Source of the DNA: Prostheceraeus crozeri
Lineage: Eukaryota > Platyhelminthes > Polycladida > Euryleptidae
Reading direction: 5' to 3'
DNA length: 64,000 nt
Assembly (NCBI GenBank): GCA_907163375.1
Contig: CAJQUW010007080.1
Coordinates: 89,966 to 153,965, forward strand
Part shown: piece by piece, positions 34,085 to 46,131 of the stretch
Numbering within the stretch: position 1 is the stretch's first letter
How the letters are laid out: each line of letters begins with the position of its first letter
The notes under the pieces: generated by a model
Told to the model about the DNA's origin: nothing
Databases searched by the model: none
Seen by the model: the letters and a program-made list of their open reading frames with translations, nothing else
Made by a program: the position numbers and the translations under genes

Positions 34085-35543
34085 ATGCCTCGCTTTCAAG
34101 AAAGCAAGAAAAGAAAGGGAGAGGAACTGTCTGTCACTGGAACCAAACGAATGCGAACTTTGGATATGTATTGGCAAGTTACAATGTGCATTATTCACAA
34201 AATGCGGTTCTTTTAGATAAGGCGCTCGCTTACTTTTGCAGCAAGAATGAAGAAGCCATTTCTTCATACATTCTATCACCATTGTATATTATGCTGTATT
34301 TCTACATTCTATAAATTTCAAAGCGACTTGCAAAAAGCTTCATCCTAAGTTTGAAAATGGGATCATTTCGAATAACTGTCATTTTATCCAATATCGGGAA
34401 TCAATACGAGACCTATTTCACATCAACATGGCTCCCCCATTCAATAGGCAGCCATGCATGGAGTAAATCTGAGATACATGTGCGCAATGAATAATATTTT
34501 GATAATCATGAAAAATGATTGAATATTCAGGTATATTCTCATTTTCAGCTGAGGATGTAACTCAATAGGCATACTCAATTCTTCTATTTACATTCTGTTT
34601 TCAAAACGTACTATAAGCTGGTATTGGCAGACTAACTGAGACGAAATGTCAGTAATGTAAATGTCATAAATGAATGCTTACGACTTTTGGACATCAGAAA
34701 CCCCTTACATATTTCAGTTGCATGATTCTGGAATTAAAGAGACATTAAACTGGGGGACTTCTACAAAAATTGGGGCTGTGCGCGGTGCACTGATTCTTCT
34801 ATTTGCGCCAATTGTCGGGCTCTTGCACCGAAATATGTGAATTTCGATCAAATTGATATTTCACTGTTTAATTCAAATAATAATAAATTCATTTATTCTG
34901 TTATCTTTCTGCTCTACGTCACTGAGGAGGCCTAGGCAAGTCTGTCTGAAATTCTTTAGCACCAGTACTAGAATTTTCCTAGTGCTCCATAAAATTTGCA
35001 TGCATTCTAGAAATTTTGAACAATGAAAGTTTGGAGATATTGGTTCGTCTAATTACCGTTGTTCCTCCTACAACCGCATCTGCAGAGCGCAGCTTTTCAC
35101 AGCTTGCGCCGCCTCTTGACTTGGCTTCGGTCAACGACTCAATCACTTGGCAGTTCTGTACATTCATAAAGAGTTAGCGTGGACCTTAGATTTGGAGGAG
35201 GTATGTAAGGAGTTTATCTTCGAAGACAACCGGTCACACATTTTTGGACCATAAGGGCGTTTGGGTAAGATTTCCCCCAAGGCACTGAAATACACAGCAT
35301 TCATGACGCAATTAATGTTTTTTCTTTTAATACAGCATGTATGTCTATCGCGTAAAGTGGGAAATTGCAGAGACAATAAGGGGTATTTATGAACTATGAG
35401 CGGCTCTTCCTTATAAACAAGTCAATACTGGAAAGCAATTACGTAAGATTTCATAATATATCATGGATTAATTTTTAACGATATTTTATCTGAAAATTTG
35501 TCGGACCGCCCCCCCTAGGAAAAATTCGCTGCTGCGCCCCTGG
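34085..35543 (+). mobile_element. Second hAT relic (right arm)
   Basis: Uninterrupted mirror of the left copy. It starts ATG 34085 (MPRFQESKKRKGEELS), carries PPTTASAERSFSQL at about 35058-35105 and ends with a C-run and CGCTGCTGCGCCCCTG near 35543. No long frame joins these parts, so it is an internally deleted relic. Confidence 0.65.
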
Positions 35544-36045
35544 TTTTGTGGACCGCTTACCTTACCAAAAGGGTAAAGTAATTTAGTTGACCGATTTCAT
35601 GGAGTCCACTGGATCGAGACGATGACGCACGCGCAATTGGACGTGTGTGTCTAGTGTCCGTTCACTTAGCGAACCCGTGTACATACGCCTTAAGTCTGAA
35701 ATTATGAATTCAATATTTTTCAAAAATTGATTATTTGAGTATGTTTTGGAAGTTAATGGTAGATAGCCTTGATGAATGGCAAGTTTTGTCAATTATCGCA
35801 TGTAAGCGTCTTGAAACAATGAGATAGTAAAATGGAGAGACTCTATGAGAGACTATATATATATATATAGTCAAATAGATTTTTTGAACATATATGCAAT
35901 TTATAAATAGCCTGCTAGAATCTGAGTTATGCGGCTTCGGATGCAAAATGGGTAATTTTGGACCCATGCGCAGACTTAAAGATATAACACCACCATTCGA
36001 TAAATAATTGCATGAATCGATTGAAGCTTTATGACTTTCTCTGGC
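35544..36045. other. Arm-shared non-coding
   Basis: Mirror of 20008-20505; no gene recognised. Confidence 0.5.
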
Positions 36046-36049
36046 TTAA

Positions 36050-37205
36050 CACTAGGATGACGGTGGTATCAAAATTGATACCATCTCCATTTCAATTGAA
36101 ATTTTCATGATCTTAATCGAATGGTAACACGTGATCACTGGATGACTTTTACTATTTTCACTTCTAAAATGATAAAATGCTATGATTTCTTCAACCCTAT
36201 GAATGATGGTGCATCATCGTTAGATCTATATTTTGTATTATCTTCTATTTTGAGCTAAAACTTAAAGATTTTGTTGTGTTACAAAATAAATAAATAAATT
36301 AGACGTTTATATCAAAAAGCCGAATAGAAATCGTGGGTTCTCAAGACATGAATATGAATATCAAATCAATGAATAAAATACTAGAACTTAACATAGTAAT
36401 TGTCATAAATCAATCAGAAAATATAAGGTCGTCAGAAAGTAGATGATATATACACATAACTTTACAATGTAAATCTGTCATTCGATAATTTGGCTATAGA
36501 GATGAAAAAGCTGTTACTGCTTATCGAAGTTGAACACAAATTGCTACAACCTAATATAATGCATATAGACTTTTTAAGTCATCTTGTGTTTTGTCAATCA
36601 TGCTCTCATTTTATCAAAATATGTACGTGAAACATTCGTTTTCTTTCACAGAAGTTGTGAGATATCTTCTGAGTCTTCTGACTGTTCGAGAAATTCGACC
36701 TGGACCTTCACGAACATCTGCCCTCTCCACAAGACTTGGAAATGTTGGTCATCTTCCAATACCAGCCGGTAAACAGGGCCTCTGTAAATTATGCATGAAA
36801 AGCACGAAAATAAAGTGTGACACATGCAACACTTTGTTGCATACAAGTTGCTTCGTCCAATACCATTTCTGAACTCTGAAAGATGTTACTGTTACCCAGT
36901 TTCAAAAAATACATTGGTGATTCTGTCTGTATTTTTCCTGTTTCGTTTACCAAAATACATCAAAATTCTTAATATACTACTTTTGCATAAAAATTAAAAT
37001 TAAAGTATAAGCATAGAATATTATTTTAATGTATAAACAAATATGTCAAATATAAGCAATCTGTCAAGTATTAACAAATATACAACGGCATATATTCTTC
37101 AAAAATTCTTAAAAATATGTATAGTCTCAAGGCGCCAATGTTCCACATGTGGAACATCATCAAAAACGAGGAAATGAACATTTATTTTCGGTAAGATCGT
37201 CAGTC
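36050..37205 (+). mobile_element. piggyBac relic, internally deleted (right arm)
   Basis: Mirror of 18764-20003. The TTAA at 36046-36049 and the CACTAGGATGACGG end are kept. The frame at 36591-36872 ends with KQGLCKLCMKSTKIKCDTC and LHTSCFVQYHF, the complete cysteine-rich zinc domain of piggyBac transposases. The opposite terminus is cut off by the deletion that removed sequence equivalent to left 16456-18848. Confidence 0.75.
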
Positions 37206-38120
37206 GGTAAAAGATTTTCAGTTTCTTTGCTTTTGTCAGATGGACGTCATTTCTAGACTTATTTTGAAGTGATTCAATTTTCAGGTTTCATTTCAGATTT
37301 GCTGTTGAGAAATCTTCACCGTCAAATTCATTGAAGAGTTTCATGATATGTTTTGCATTAAAACTATTCAGGCAATTAAAGGAACCTTCACTTGATTTCC
37401 ATGATTAACCATATTTGCCTCAGGAGGGCATTATGTCCCCCCTCGGTTTCTTATCTCTCGCCGGAACGAATGATTGTTTGAAGGTCTCCTTCACTGAACT
37501 TTCCTAACTTTATGCTGCCTTTCTCTGAGTGGCAGCTGCTTTTTGTAGACCCAATATTTTAGCCACAGGAGCTAAATGAAAACAATTTACGTCTACACTT
37601 TTTCGACATTTTGTATTTTCAGCGATATTGATAGGAATTTTGAGTTTTAGGTTGATTTGCAACTTCTGTAGTTTGCCTGTTCAGGAAATATGGTCGCACA
37701 ATTATGTTAATTGAAACTCAGATACCTTCTACCTCGTTATCATGACCAATGCTACGTATGTTCTATACATACTACTTATAAATGCATATTCATAATTTAA
37801 TAGCTGAGCGAACTACACAAACTTCTCTAGTATTCACCGATAATGTTCTGAATGGTTTAGTGATATAATTATTGATACATAGAGCTATAAATCTTACTGA
37901 TATAATTCATACATATGTTTTATAGATACAATGACGAAATTTGAAAAAAATGATTGCTTGAATTTTAAAATGCTATTTATAGTAACAATATCAACTTGGA
38001 ATGAAAAACTGATACTACTGTCGGATAGCGCACCCCCAAAATAGCGATACCATATAATGTTATGTCGCATAAGTTAATTTTTTAGAATATCTTTGGAGGT
38101 ATGATGTCCCCATATCTTCC
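37206..38120. other. Arm-shared non-coding with a deletion junction
   Basis: At about 37205-37225 sequence matching left 18849 onward joins sequence matching left 16455 and below, with about 15 bases of filler. The rest mirrors left 15550-16455. No gene. Confidence 0.6.
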
Positions 38121-38535
38121 CCCACGGTGTGCCCAAATGGGTCGGATTACCAAAAAAATTCACTAAACAAACAGTTATCATTTTCTGTTAGAGAGCACTA
38201 TTCTGAGATTTTTAAGACCAAAGCGAAAATATTTCATCGAGGGATTTTGATTTTAGAGCAATTTTTCGTTTTTTCTATATTGAGCTCTAATTAATGACAC
38301 AACGATACAAGAGGAGCTATCGAAAAAAAATTCACTAAACAAACGGTTGCCATTTTATGTTATAGAAAAATATTCTGAATTTTTTAAGACCAAAATGAAC
38401 ATTTTTCATCGAGGGATTTCGATTTTATGGTCATTATTTGTTTTTTTATATTATAATTTTCCATAATTAATGGGAAAAATTTCTCATGAAAATACTGAAG
38501 AAATCACTACACAAAAGATTGCCATTTTCTGCCAT
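38121..38535 (+). repeat. Left terminal inverted repeat of the 3966-bp transposon
   Basis: Pairs with 41671-42086. Units begin at about 38159, 38330 and 38497. CACGGTG at 38123-38129 differs by one base from the RSS heptamer CACAGTG; this may be chance. Confidence 0.9.
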
Positions 38536-39135
38536 TTCATTTCATGTGAAAATGTTGTATCTGGTTTGAAGCGTCCATTGTGATTCACAAAAGTATAGAA
38601 ATCTAAAACAATGATTCTCATTTGTTTACTACGATGTGTGTACAACGGACTGTTTCATTTCGTGCAATGTTGAAGATATACATCTGCCGTTCTATGGAGG
38701 AGCAAGCGCGCGGATAAAAATCAATTTCTATGGTTTGTGCAGATTGAAATCGTAATGCACAGCTGTCGCGACCAGAGGTCGCCTGGTGCGCGCCCACCCT
38801 TATCTGTGCATTGTATCGTTGCGAGCGCGCTATCATATTTTGATTCCAGTCATTAATTAATCGGTCGGAACAACAATAGCAAATTGACGTCTAAGTGAAT
38901 ACTTGTCACGAGCATTGAGACGGTTCAGGATAAGTGCTATTTCCTAATTGATTTGTGTATTGCGAATGACGCACAATCTAATTTGCTTGTTTCACATGTT
39001 ACATGAAAGTTCTTTAACGTCTTGTTTCACCAGGAGTACTTAATAGGCAAGTCAAATTTTCTGACTTTATCAGAACGGTCATTTTGTAAATGCATGTACA
39101 TGTAGTATAGGCTATTATACATTGTTTCAGATCAG

Positions 39136-41231
39136 ATGCCTCCCGTCAGGACTCATGAGCAAAACCGAAAACTCGTCTGCCTTATCTGTTTCAACAAGGC
39201 CAAGACAATGCAAAATATAACGAAAGCCCTGCACGAACTTATCCAGAAGCATGTACTTCAAGGATATGACCCAGTCGACAGTCGTCTTCCATCTGTTCTC
39301 TGTGGAACTTGCCAATCTGCAATACTGAAAATGGAGAAAGAGCAGTCTACGATACCATTAGAAATTTACGACCACTCCAAAGTTGCTGCACAAGCTCCCA
39401 GAACTAGACTTAGGGCACAACAGGAGACAGAATGCACATGTGATTGTAAGGTCTGTGAAATAGCCCGGTCGACTATACATCATGATGGAGGATTGAAGAA
39501 GCGCAGAGTTGGACGACCTCTAAACGACGAAAATTTCCAAACACATCATTCCAAGCCAAAAGCGATACGTATCTGTTCATTCTGCCTATCTGAACTCATG
39601 CCCGGAAAAAGTCACGTTTGCACAAGAAATACCAGAAATACAAACATAGAGAACTTGGCAATTAATTCTTCACCGAAGGTAAAATCTTTGCAATAGAATG
39701 TCCATGTCATTATACAACTGTACCTAATACACGATTATTTTTCAGGCAATGGAAAAGGCAATGTCAAGGGTAATAAGATCTCAAATGAATGCATCCAGTG
39801 ATGACTCCCCAATCCAATTGGCCACTTCTTCACGTTCGCCCTTATACCTACAACCAAGCAATGACGACATTCGTGGTCAGGATTATTGTCCTGTTGGAGC
39901 TCTTACAGCAAGGAACATGAATGAGATTCAAAAGAACCTGAACCTTAGTGTAAGAAAAACACACAAACTTGGAAGGTGTTTGCGAGAGAATGCGTTGGGT
40001 TCTGATGGTGTGGACAGAAATTTAAGAAGAAAGCTATTCGAACAAGATCACCAACTAGATGATTTCTTCGAAAAGGAGGATATTACGTATGTGAAACTAT
40101 CAAAAGATAACATTGTTGAAAATGCAACATATCCTACAACAATCTGCAACGACATCCAATCCTTAATTGATAAAGTTATCGCTGAAAGAAATCTACCAGC
40201 AGACGATGCTTTGGTCAGAGTGGGAATCGATGGAGGGGGAGGGTTCCTCAAGATCTGTGTGTCCATCTTTGATATTCACAATCAGCATTCAACATCAACA
40301 AACTTCAAGGATTCAGGTGTAAAGCGAATATTCATCGTGGCAATAACTCCCAATGTACAAGAAAATTATGTCAATTGCAAGAAGCTCTGGAACGCTGTGG
40401 GTCTCCACAAATTGAAAAGACCATTTACAATTGCTAGCGATCTGAAGCTATGCAACATCTTACTTGGGATCATGGCTCATGGGAGCAAACATTCTTGATG
40501 TTGGTGTTCATGTGAAAAGGAACGGTTACATGAATTAGGTGAACTGAGAACGATAGGTACTATGAAAAAGGATTTCTGGAACTACTACGACGACGGAAAA
40601 GTAAAAAGTAGAGCGAAGAATTTTAGCAACGTTGTTCACCCATCAATTCTTCAAGGTAGAGATGATGAACTGGTATTGGAGAAGGTGCCTCCACCCGAGC
40701 TCCACCTTCTAACAGGTCCATTCAACAAATTGTATGCAACACTTCTGGAGAAATGGCCAGGAGCTGTCAACTGGCTCAAGCAGTGCCATGTTGAGCGAGA
40801 TCCACTACATGGTGGCAGTTTTAGCGGAGATGCTTCCCGAAAATTGCTGAAGAACGTGGATATCCTGGCATCGATATGTCCATTGAATTGCTTGCCATTG
40901 GTTGCGGCAATGCGAAGTTTTAAGAGTCGTTGAAGCTTGTTATGGACATTCTGTTTCGTCAAATCTGGATGAATTGGTGGACGATTTCAAGACGAAGTAT
41001 CTTGATCTTCATATTGCTGTCACACCCAAGGTACATGCAGTGTTTTTTCATGTACCACAATTTTGCAAGCGAATGGGGCGTGGCTTGGCTCCGTATAGTG
41101 AGCAGACATCTGAGTCGCTCCATCACGACTTCGACCTAACATGGCAAGACTACAAGGTGCCGGACAGACATCCGATTTACAGAGAAAGACTGCTAGCAGC
41201 TGTTCGAGCTTACAACAGCAGAAATCTGTAG
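39136..41231 (+). CDS. Transposase with RAG1-like N-terminal zinc region, disrupted
   Basis: ATG 39136 follows a splice-like TTGTTTCAG, so a 5' non-coding exon is possible. A 67-bp intron (39679-39745, GTAAAA..TTTTTCAG) keeps phase. Exon 1 (181 codons) has paired cysteines: LVCLICF, VLCGTCQS, CDCKVCEIARST and ICSFCLSEL. This resembles the N-terminal region of RAG1 (LCRICG, FCHNCW, CDICNTARR). Exon 2 has VGIDGGGGFLKICVSIFD and SDLKLCNILLGIMAHGS, likely catalytic aspartate regions, then an in-frame TGA at 40496-40498 just before CWC. Coding continues to about 40920, shifts frame, and ends at 41231 with PKVHAVFFHVPQF and SEQTSESLHHDFDLTW, the probable catalytic Glu region. About 680 residues in all. 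The two breaks make it inactive now. Confidence 0.8.
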
Positions 41232-41670
41232 CACTTGAATCTGATCATTGTTGCATATTATCAATACATAGTTCATGTATTCTACACTGATTTTTTTGTT
41301 GGTTTCCGTTTTAGGCTTATTTTGAGCAATAAGCGTAATAGAATAGAATAGAAAAATGATATAAGAAAGAAATTGCAACATGCATAATACATGTACATGT
41401 ATATTAGGTGGGTCTAATCAAAAATAGGAGTAGCCTATATATAGGCCTATAGATTAAACTGATACAAAGTAAAAGGTCTACACATATAATATGGTACAAG
41501 CTGTATTGCAGATGCTAAAACCAGATTACTGTATAGTAAAAATGAAATCATCAGTCTCTCAGAAACAACTGAAATCCTTTTTGCCATGAGTTGGAGCCAA
41601 TAACCATAAAATCAAAACTCCTCGATGAATAATGCTTCTTTTGGTCTGAATAACTCAGTTCATTTTTCTA

Positions 41671-42086
41671 TGGCAGAAAATGGCAATCTTTTGCGTAGTG
41701 ATTTCTTCAGTATTTTCATGAGAAATTTTTCCCATTAATTATGGGAAATTATAATATAAAAAAACAAATAATGACCATAAAATCGAAATCCCTCGATGAA
41801 AAATGTTCATTTTGGTCTTAAAAAATTCAGAATATTTTTCTATAACATAAAATGGCAATCGTTTGTTTAGTGAATTTTTTTTTCGATAACTCCTCTTGTA
41901 TCGTTGTGTCATTAATTAGAGCTCAATATAGAAAAAACGAAAAATTGCTCTAAAATCAAAATCCCTCGATGAAATATTTTCGCTTTGGTCTTAAAAATCT
42001 CAGAATAGTGCTCTCTAACAGAAAATGATAACTGTTTGTTTAGTGAATTTTTTTTGGTAATCCGACCCATTTGGGCACACCGTGGG
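41671..42086 (-). repeat. Right terminal inverted repeat of the 3966-bp transposon
   Basis: Reverse complement of 38121-38535. A fourth, weaker unit of the internal repeat continues inside it to about 41590. The high identity of the two TIRs suggests a recent insertion. Confidence 0.9.
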
Positions 42087-42518
42087 CCCCCTTCATACTT
42101 CACCGTCAGAAAAGACTGAGACAAATAGGGTTAAGATGGAATGTGGCGTGCAGAACTACATTCTAAAATGAAGCGCTTACACCATGATCCTCTGTTGTGT
42201 AAAGAGATTGAGAGAACGATTAGCTTAAAAGGAATGCATGTGGAGAGAAACTTTGAAAAAGGTGATATTTATGGTGATATGAACGGATAAGCGAATGAAA
42301 GCTGAGAGCTCCAGATGAGACCTGCAAAGTATGGGAAGTTAGCTCAATTAATGTTGTGGCAGCGATCTGACTGAATGATCTCAGTGAGTTACAAATCCTG
42401 AAATCTTTCGTGAAATTCGAAAGGCGTGGATACTTAGGCTTCATCAATACTCAGACTAGGTTTTTGGATGCATTATCAACAAACTTTCGGGTTCTATCTT
42501 TCATGAAACATATCTCAT
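42087..42518. other. Arm-shared non-coding
   Basis: Mirror of about 15116-15548; no gene recognised. Confidence 0.5.
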
Positions 42519-42775
42519 CAATGGTTGATCAGTTGCATCACTAGAAATAGTCGAAGGATAGAGTGGCCATCAGGATCACCAGATCTGAATCCCTTCGATT
42601 CGTATCGAACATGTGTGATGGGATGTGGAGAAGCAGAGAGTATAGAAAAAGGTGGCATTCAGTGTCTGAAAGACGTGAGCATCGCGGTTGGAAAGTTGAT
42701 GATCATTCCTCAGACAGAAATTAATGATTTAATGAGAATGCGTGTAAATACATGTATTTATGACTCGAAGAATAG
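42519..42775 (+). pseudogene. Tc1/mariner transposase C-terminal fragment, right copy
   Basis: Mirror of 14870-15115, with the same WPSGSPDLNPFD and IPQTEINDLMRM motifs. The reading frame continues into unrelated sequence after YDSKN. A relic. Confidence 0.75.
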
Positions 42776-42998
42776 CTTTACAAAAATGATGCATCATTTT
42801 GTTAGAAGGAATTTGACTTGGAAATTCATATTTTTTGTGTATTTTTATACGAGAATTGTAATCCAATTCTGTAATGTATTAGGATTGGATAATGTTACCG
42901 CACTATCTTTCCTCGCGTTTGAGATCCGGATTTCCGTAAATTGTGTTGCAACCAAAAATGCATTTAACAAAAGAAGCAATGTGGTTTCATTGGATGCT

Positions 42999-43370
42999 TC
43001 AATGAAAGGTTGTGCTTCCATTTCGCACGGCACTTGCGACAATTTCGATGGCCCCACGTACTTTGGCTGTAAATGGGCCCTTGTCGGCTGATTGTAAGTC
43101 CACAACTGGAAATGTTCGCTCTGACTGGCCTGAGTTTGCCTGAACTGCTAATATTTCTCTTGCTACCAGAGACAACAGCAGGAAATCATCTCTGTGTTCT
43201 CGCCAGAATGATAATATTCCGACACGCGTCACAGGTTGTGCAATGGAACTGTCGATTTCATCATCAATTTTGTCTTGCAAATTGCATGTCGTTTCTTTTT
43301 CTGGTGCATCACGAAGATTATCAAATATATCACTGCTTTCCAAATCATGATCAACTCTTCCACGCTTCAT
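42999..43370 (-). pseudogene. hAT transposase C-terminal fragment, right copy
   Basis: Mirror of 13793-14095, with an open frame of 123 codons because it runs on past the left copy's stop. It keeps FWREHRDDFLLLSLVAREIL and NSGQSERTF. Only the dimerisation region is present; it is a relic. Confidence 0.75.
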
Positions 43371-43378
43371 GCACGTGA

Positions 43379-45908
43379 TTGGTGAGGCGTATTCGATTGA
43401 AATTTCTCACAATTCTCAAGTCAGTCCTCAACTTACACCCACGATCTCAATGTTGCGAGCCGTGCAATCTTGAAGTGATGTAAATGTCCTGATTGGTCAG
43501 AATTCAGACTTGAATTCACACTACTCAATGAAAAATGCTTTTCTGACCCCTCGCGACTAGTTCTGCCTGTGATCATCAGTATTGAGAAAAGCAACCATTA
43601 TTTAATGGATCGCTGCAAGTTGGCTTAATGGAAGTGATGTATTTTCAGGCCCCGCGCACTCCGGCCCGTGTTAGTTGCGAAATAGCAGACCCTACCCGGC
43701 CCGGGTCACTTACAAGTCTGCGCAACACCACCCTCTCCTCCCTTAATGTTGGGTCTTGGGTTCACTCTTGGGTTTTGGGTAGTCTTGGGGTGCGGACCCA
43801 AGAGCTTGGGTACCCCCAAGAGTGAGAACCCAAGAGTAAAGAAATTGACCATGAATGATCATTTGCGGTTTTCTTGGAAAAATTCTGCCCAAGTATATGA
43901 CCACATCATGTCATAGCAAGTCATCTACATGTAAGCTTACAAGTATGCACAATACATGCAAATATGTAACCTACTTCAACCACACGATTGGTCTTTCTAT
44001 GATAAAGCTGTGCTATCATCAACTTTGATTAGATCTACCGTAAATGTCTATCTGATAGTTTGTTTAATTAGCTTTTTAGACTATGCTTTGATTACCTATG
44101 GCTGTCTTGTGAATTTAATCCATTAAGCTAGATGTAATGCATATTGTGTTAGACAGAATTTTGTGTATATATATATATATATATCATTTTGTGTGAAATA
44201 AAACAAATGATACATGAACAAGTGCAATGCATTAAACCAATACCATCATAACGCTGATGCTGTTAAATTGGTAGCCTACAACAATTCGTAGATAACTTGC
44301 TTCATATAGCCTATATGAAAGCCCTGAAAGTTAGAAACTTCGGCCTATATTGTTTATTCTACTATTAGGCTACATGTATTAGAAAAAGAAAGATATCGGC
44401 ATCATTTAATGCAGTTACATTCTTTGATGATTGCTTCTTACGATTAGTGAAAATATCGTTATATCTACATTTGTGATCGTTATAAATATCGTTATATATA
44501 AAATTTCGCTAGATATCGTTATAATAGTAAATAAAAATAGTAAAAATATCGTTATATCTACATTTGTGATCTTTTCATCTTATACGAAGCCTGTGTTATG
44601 TGCGTTTCGTTTCTCGATCAGATATGTTGTAAGGAATGTAGCTTAGTCATGCATGCTGTTCCAATTAGGAAATTATTAGGTTGTAGCCGTAAACAGGGTT
44701 GATGATATACCAGAGATAACCTATGCCGATAATTAAAACTTTTAGCTGAATATCAATATGGCTTCAATTCCGCAAGAACAAATTCATGTAATAAATAGTA
44801 ATTAATATGAGCATTAGATTCCTATTAATTGGATAGCAATATGTACAATATGGTATGATTCAAAATATCTTCATGCAATTTTAAATCTCAATCAAATTTC
44901 CAAACATGTCTTGGAAATTGTTGTTCCACTTCATTAGAGAAATAGCCAATCTTGGGAGTACCCAAGATTAATCTTGGTTTTATTCTTGGGTCCAATCCAA
45001 GCACAAGTTTGGACCCAACCTTGCTTCCCTTGAGTTCATTACAGGACACAGAGTTCTAATGAAAATTGCCTCTCTTCTTCTGAGATTGGCAGCAAATGTC
45101 TTGACCCAGTACCTTTGTGCTCACCCAACTGTTCTGACAGAGTTGTAGATGTCTTTGTCGATATCTTCATCAAAAACGATATAGGTTAATAGGGAAAAAT
45201 GGTGTATATATATAACACATTTATAAAGATTTCACCATGGCCGTAACAACAAATTCCGTAGAAAACACTTTCACATGACATATTACACTGTACATTTCAC
45301 TTCAAAAAGTTTTCCTTCTAAAGTAGATGAATCACCAATCGAAAGACAGTCACAGTTTCCACATCTTAAATCCTCACAATTTTCCACAAAGAATTGTTGA
45401 TTGGACACTAATTTAGATTTGCAGATTGTTGTTTTTACATTTTCGGTTTCGCATTTACTTATCAAAAAGAATTGTTTTTTGTTCAAAAATGCCTTTAGTT
45501 TTTAGAAAAATGAAAAGTAAATTCATCTGATTAACAATAGACCGAACATTTACATTGTTTGAATTATGAGCATGAGCATGAGTACAGTATTGAATTCATC
45601 GAGTTTATTATTGTATTTGTTTTGCTGCTCAAGCAAAAAGGTGCGATTAATAGATGAATATCATTCACTTAAACATGAAGTTAAAATACTCTCAATTTGC
45701 TCGTGCGTTCTTGAAAATTCTTTTTTCCATTAGAACCTCTAGAAGTCTGTCTGCAAAAATTAAAAGAAGGATTTGAAATAGAAATATGACAATCTTTCGA
45801 AATGATGAGAACAGCATTTCTGGATTATAACAAACACTGCAATATTGCATGTCACTTGCCTAATACTATGTTGATACCAGCTACTTGCCTTAATTAATGT
45901 CGGTGGTT
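43379..45908. repeat. Non-coding stretch with two CTTGGG-rich clusters (right arm)
   Basis: Mirror of the left stretch: CTTGGG/CCCAAG clusters at about 43748-43835 and 44945-45005. Additional imperfect repeats of AAATATCGTTATATCTAC at about 44450-44570 are not present in the left arm. A short (TA)n run lies at 44167-44184. No gene seen. Confidence 0.5.
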
Positions 45909-46131
45909 ACAATTGTGACGACATATCTATTCATTGATCCTCATTGCTATGACAACTGATGTGTGGTAGTGAGGCTTTGATCCTGCCAATTGACACTGCC
46001 GCATGTAATCGGCTCGTGGCTCGGTTGGTAGAGCACAGGTCTAGTTAACGTTGGTCGTAGGGCTCGAATCCTGTTGTCAGCCGGACATCTCTTGAATGGC
46101 AATTTGATCTGTCGTTTATTTAATTTCATTC
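45909..46131 (+). mobile_element. SINE with internal tRNA-Thr-like module, copy A' (right arm)
   Basis: Mirror partner of 11199-11420. The tRNA-like part is about 46012-46084, opening GGCT and closing AGCC, which can pair as an acceptor-stem remnant. The 3' tail is AT-rich (GTTTATTTAATTTCATT). Confidence 0.75.

Larger units (their letters stand above)
38121..42086 (+). mobile_element. DNA transposon with RAG1-N-terminus-like protein (N-RAG-TP-like)
   Basis: The 3966-bp element has near-identical terminal inverted repeats of about 415 bp (38121-38535 and 41671-42086). The ends read CCCACGGTGTGCCC. Each TIR contains three direct repeats of about 165 bp starting TTCACTAAACAAACRGTT and ending near CATCGAGGGATTT. 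The left arm has no insertion at the matching place (15548-15556). The target duplication is unclear because the site is a C-run. The protein relates it to the N-RAG-TP elements described from molluscs and other invertebrates. Confidence 0.85.

Noticed and set aside
33931-34314. 127-codon plus frame in the right arm
   Set aside because: It overlaps the hAT relic start in another frame and shows no domain.
38123-38129. CACGGTG as a true recombination signal
   Set aside because: One mismatch to the RSS heptamer and no convincing nonamer at 12 or 23 bp; kept only as a remark.
40651-40962. 103-codon minus frame
   Set aside because: Shadow of the RAG1-N-type transposase on the other strand.
42525-43091. 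188-codon plus frame
   Set aside because: It starts as the Tc1/mariner fragment and then runs through unrelated sequence and the antisense of the hAT fragment; the frame is accidental.
46012-46084. Functional tRNA-Thr gene
   Set aside because: The stems are mismatched and the sequence sits inside a dispersed 222-bp repeat, so it is a SINE module.
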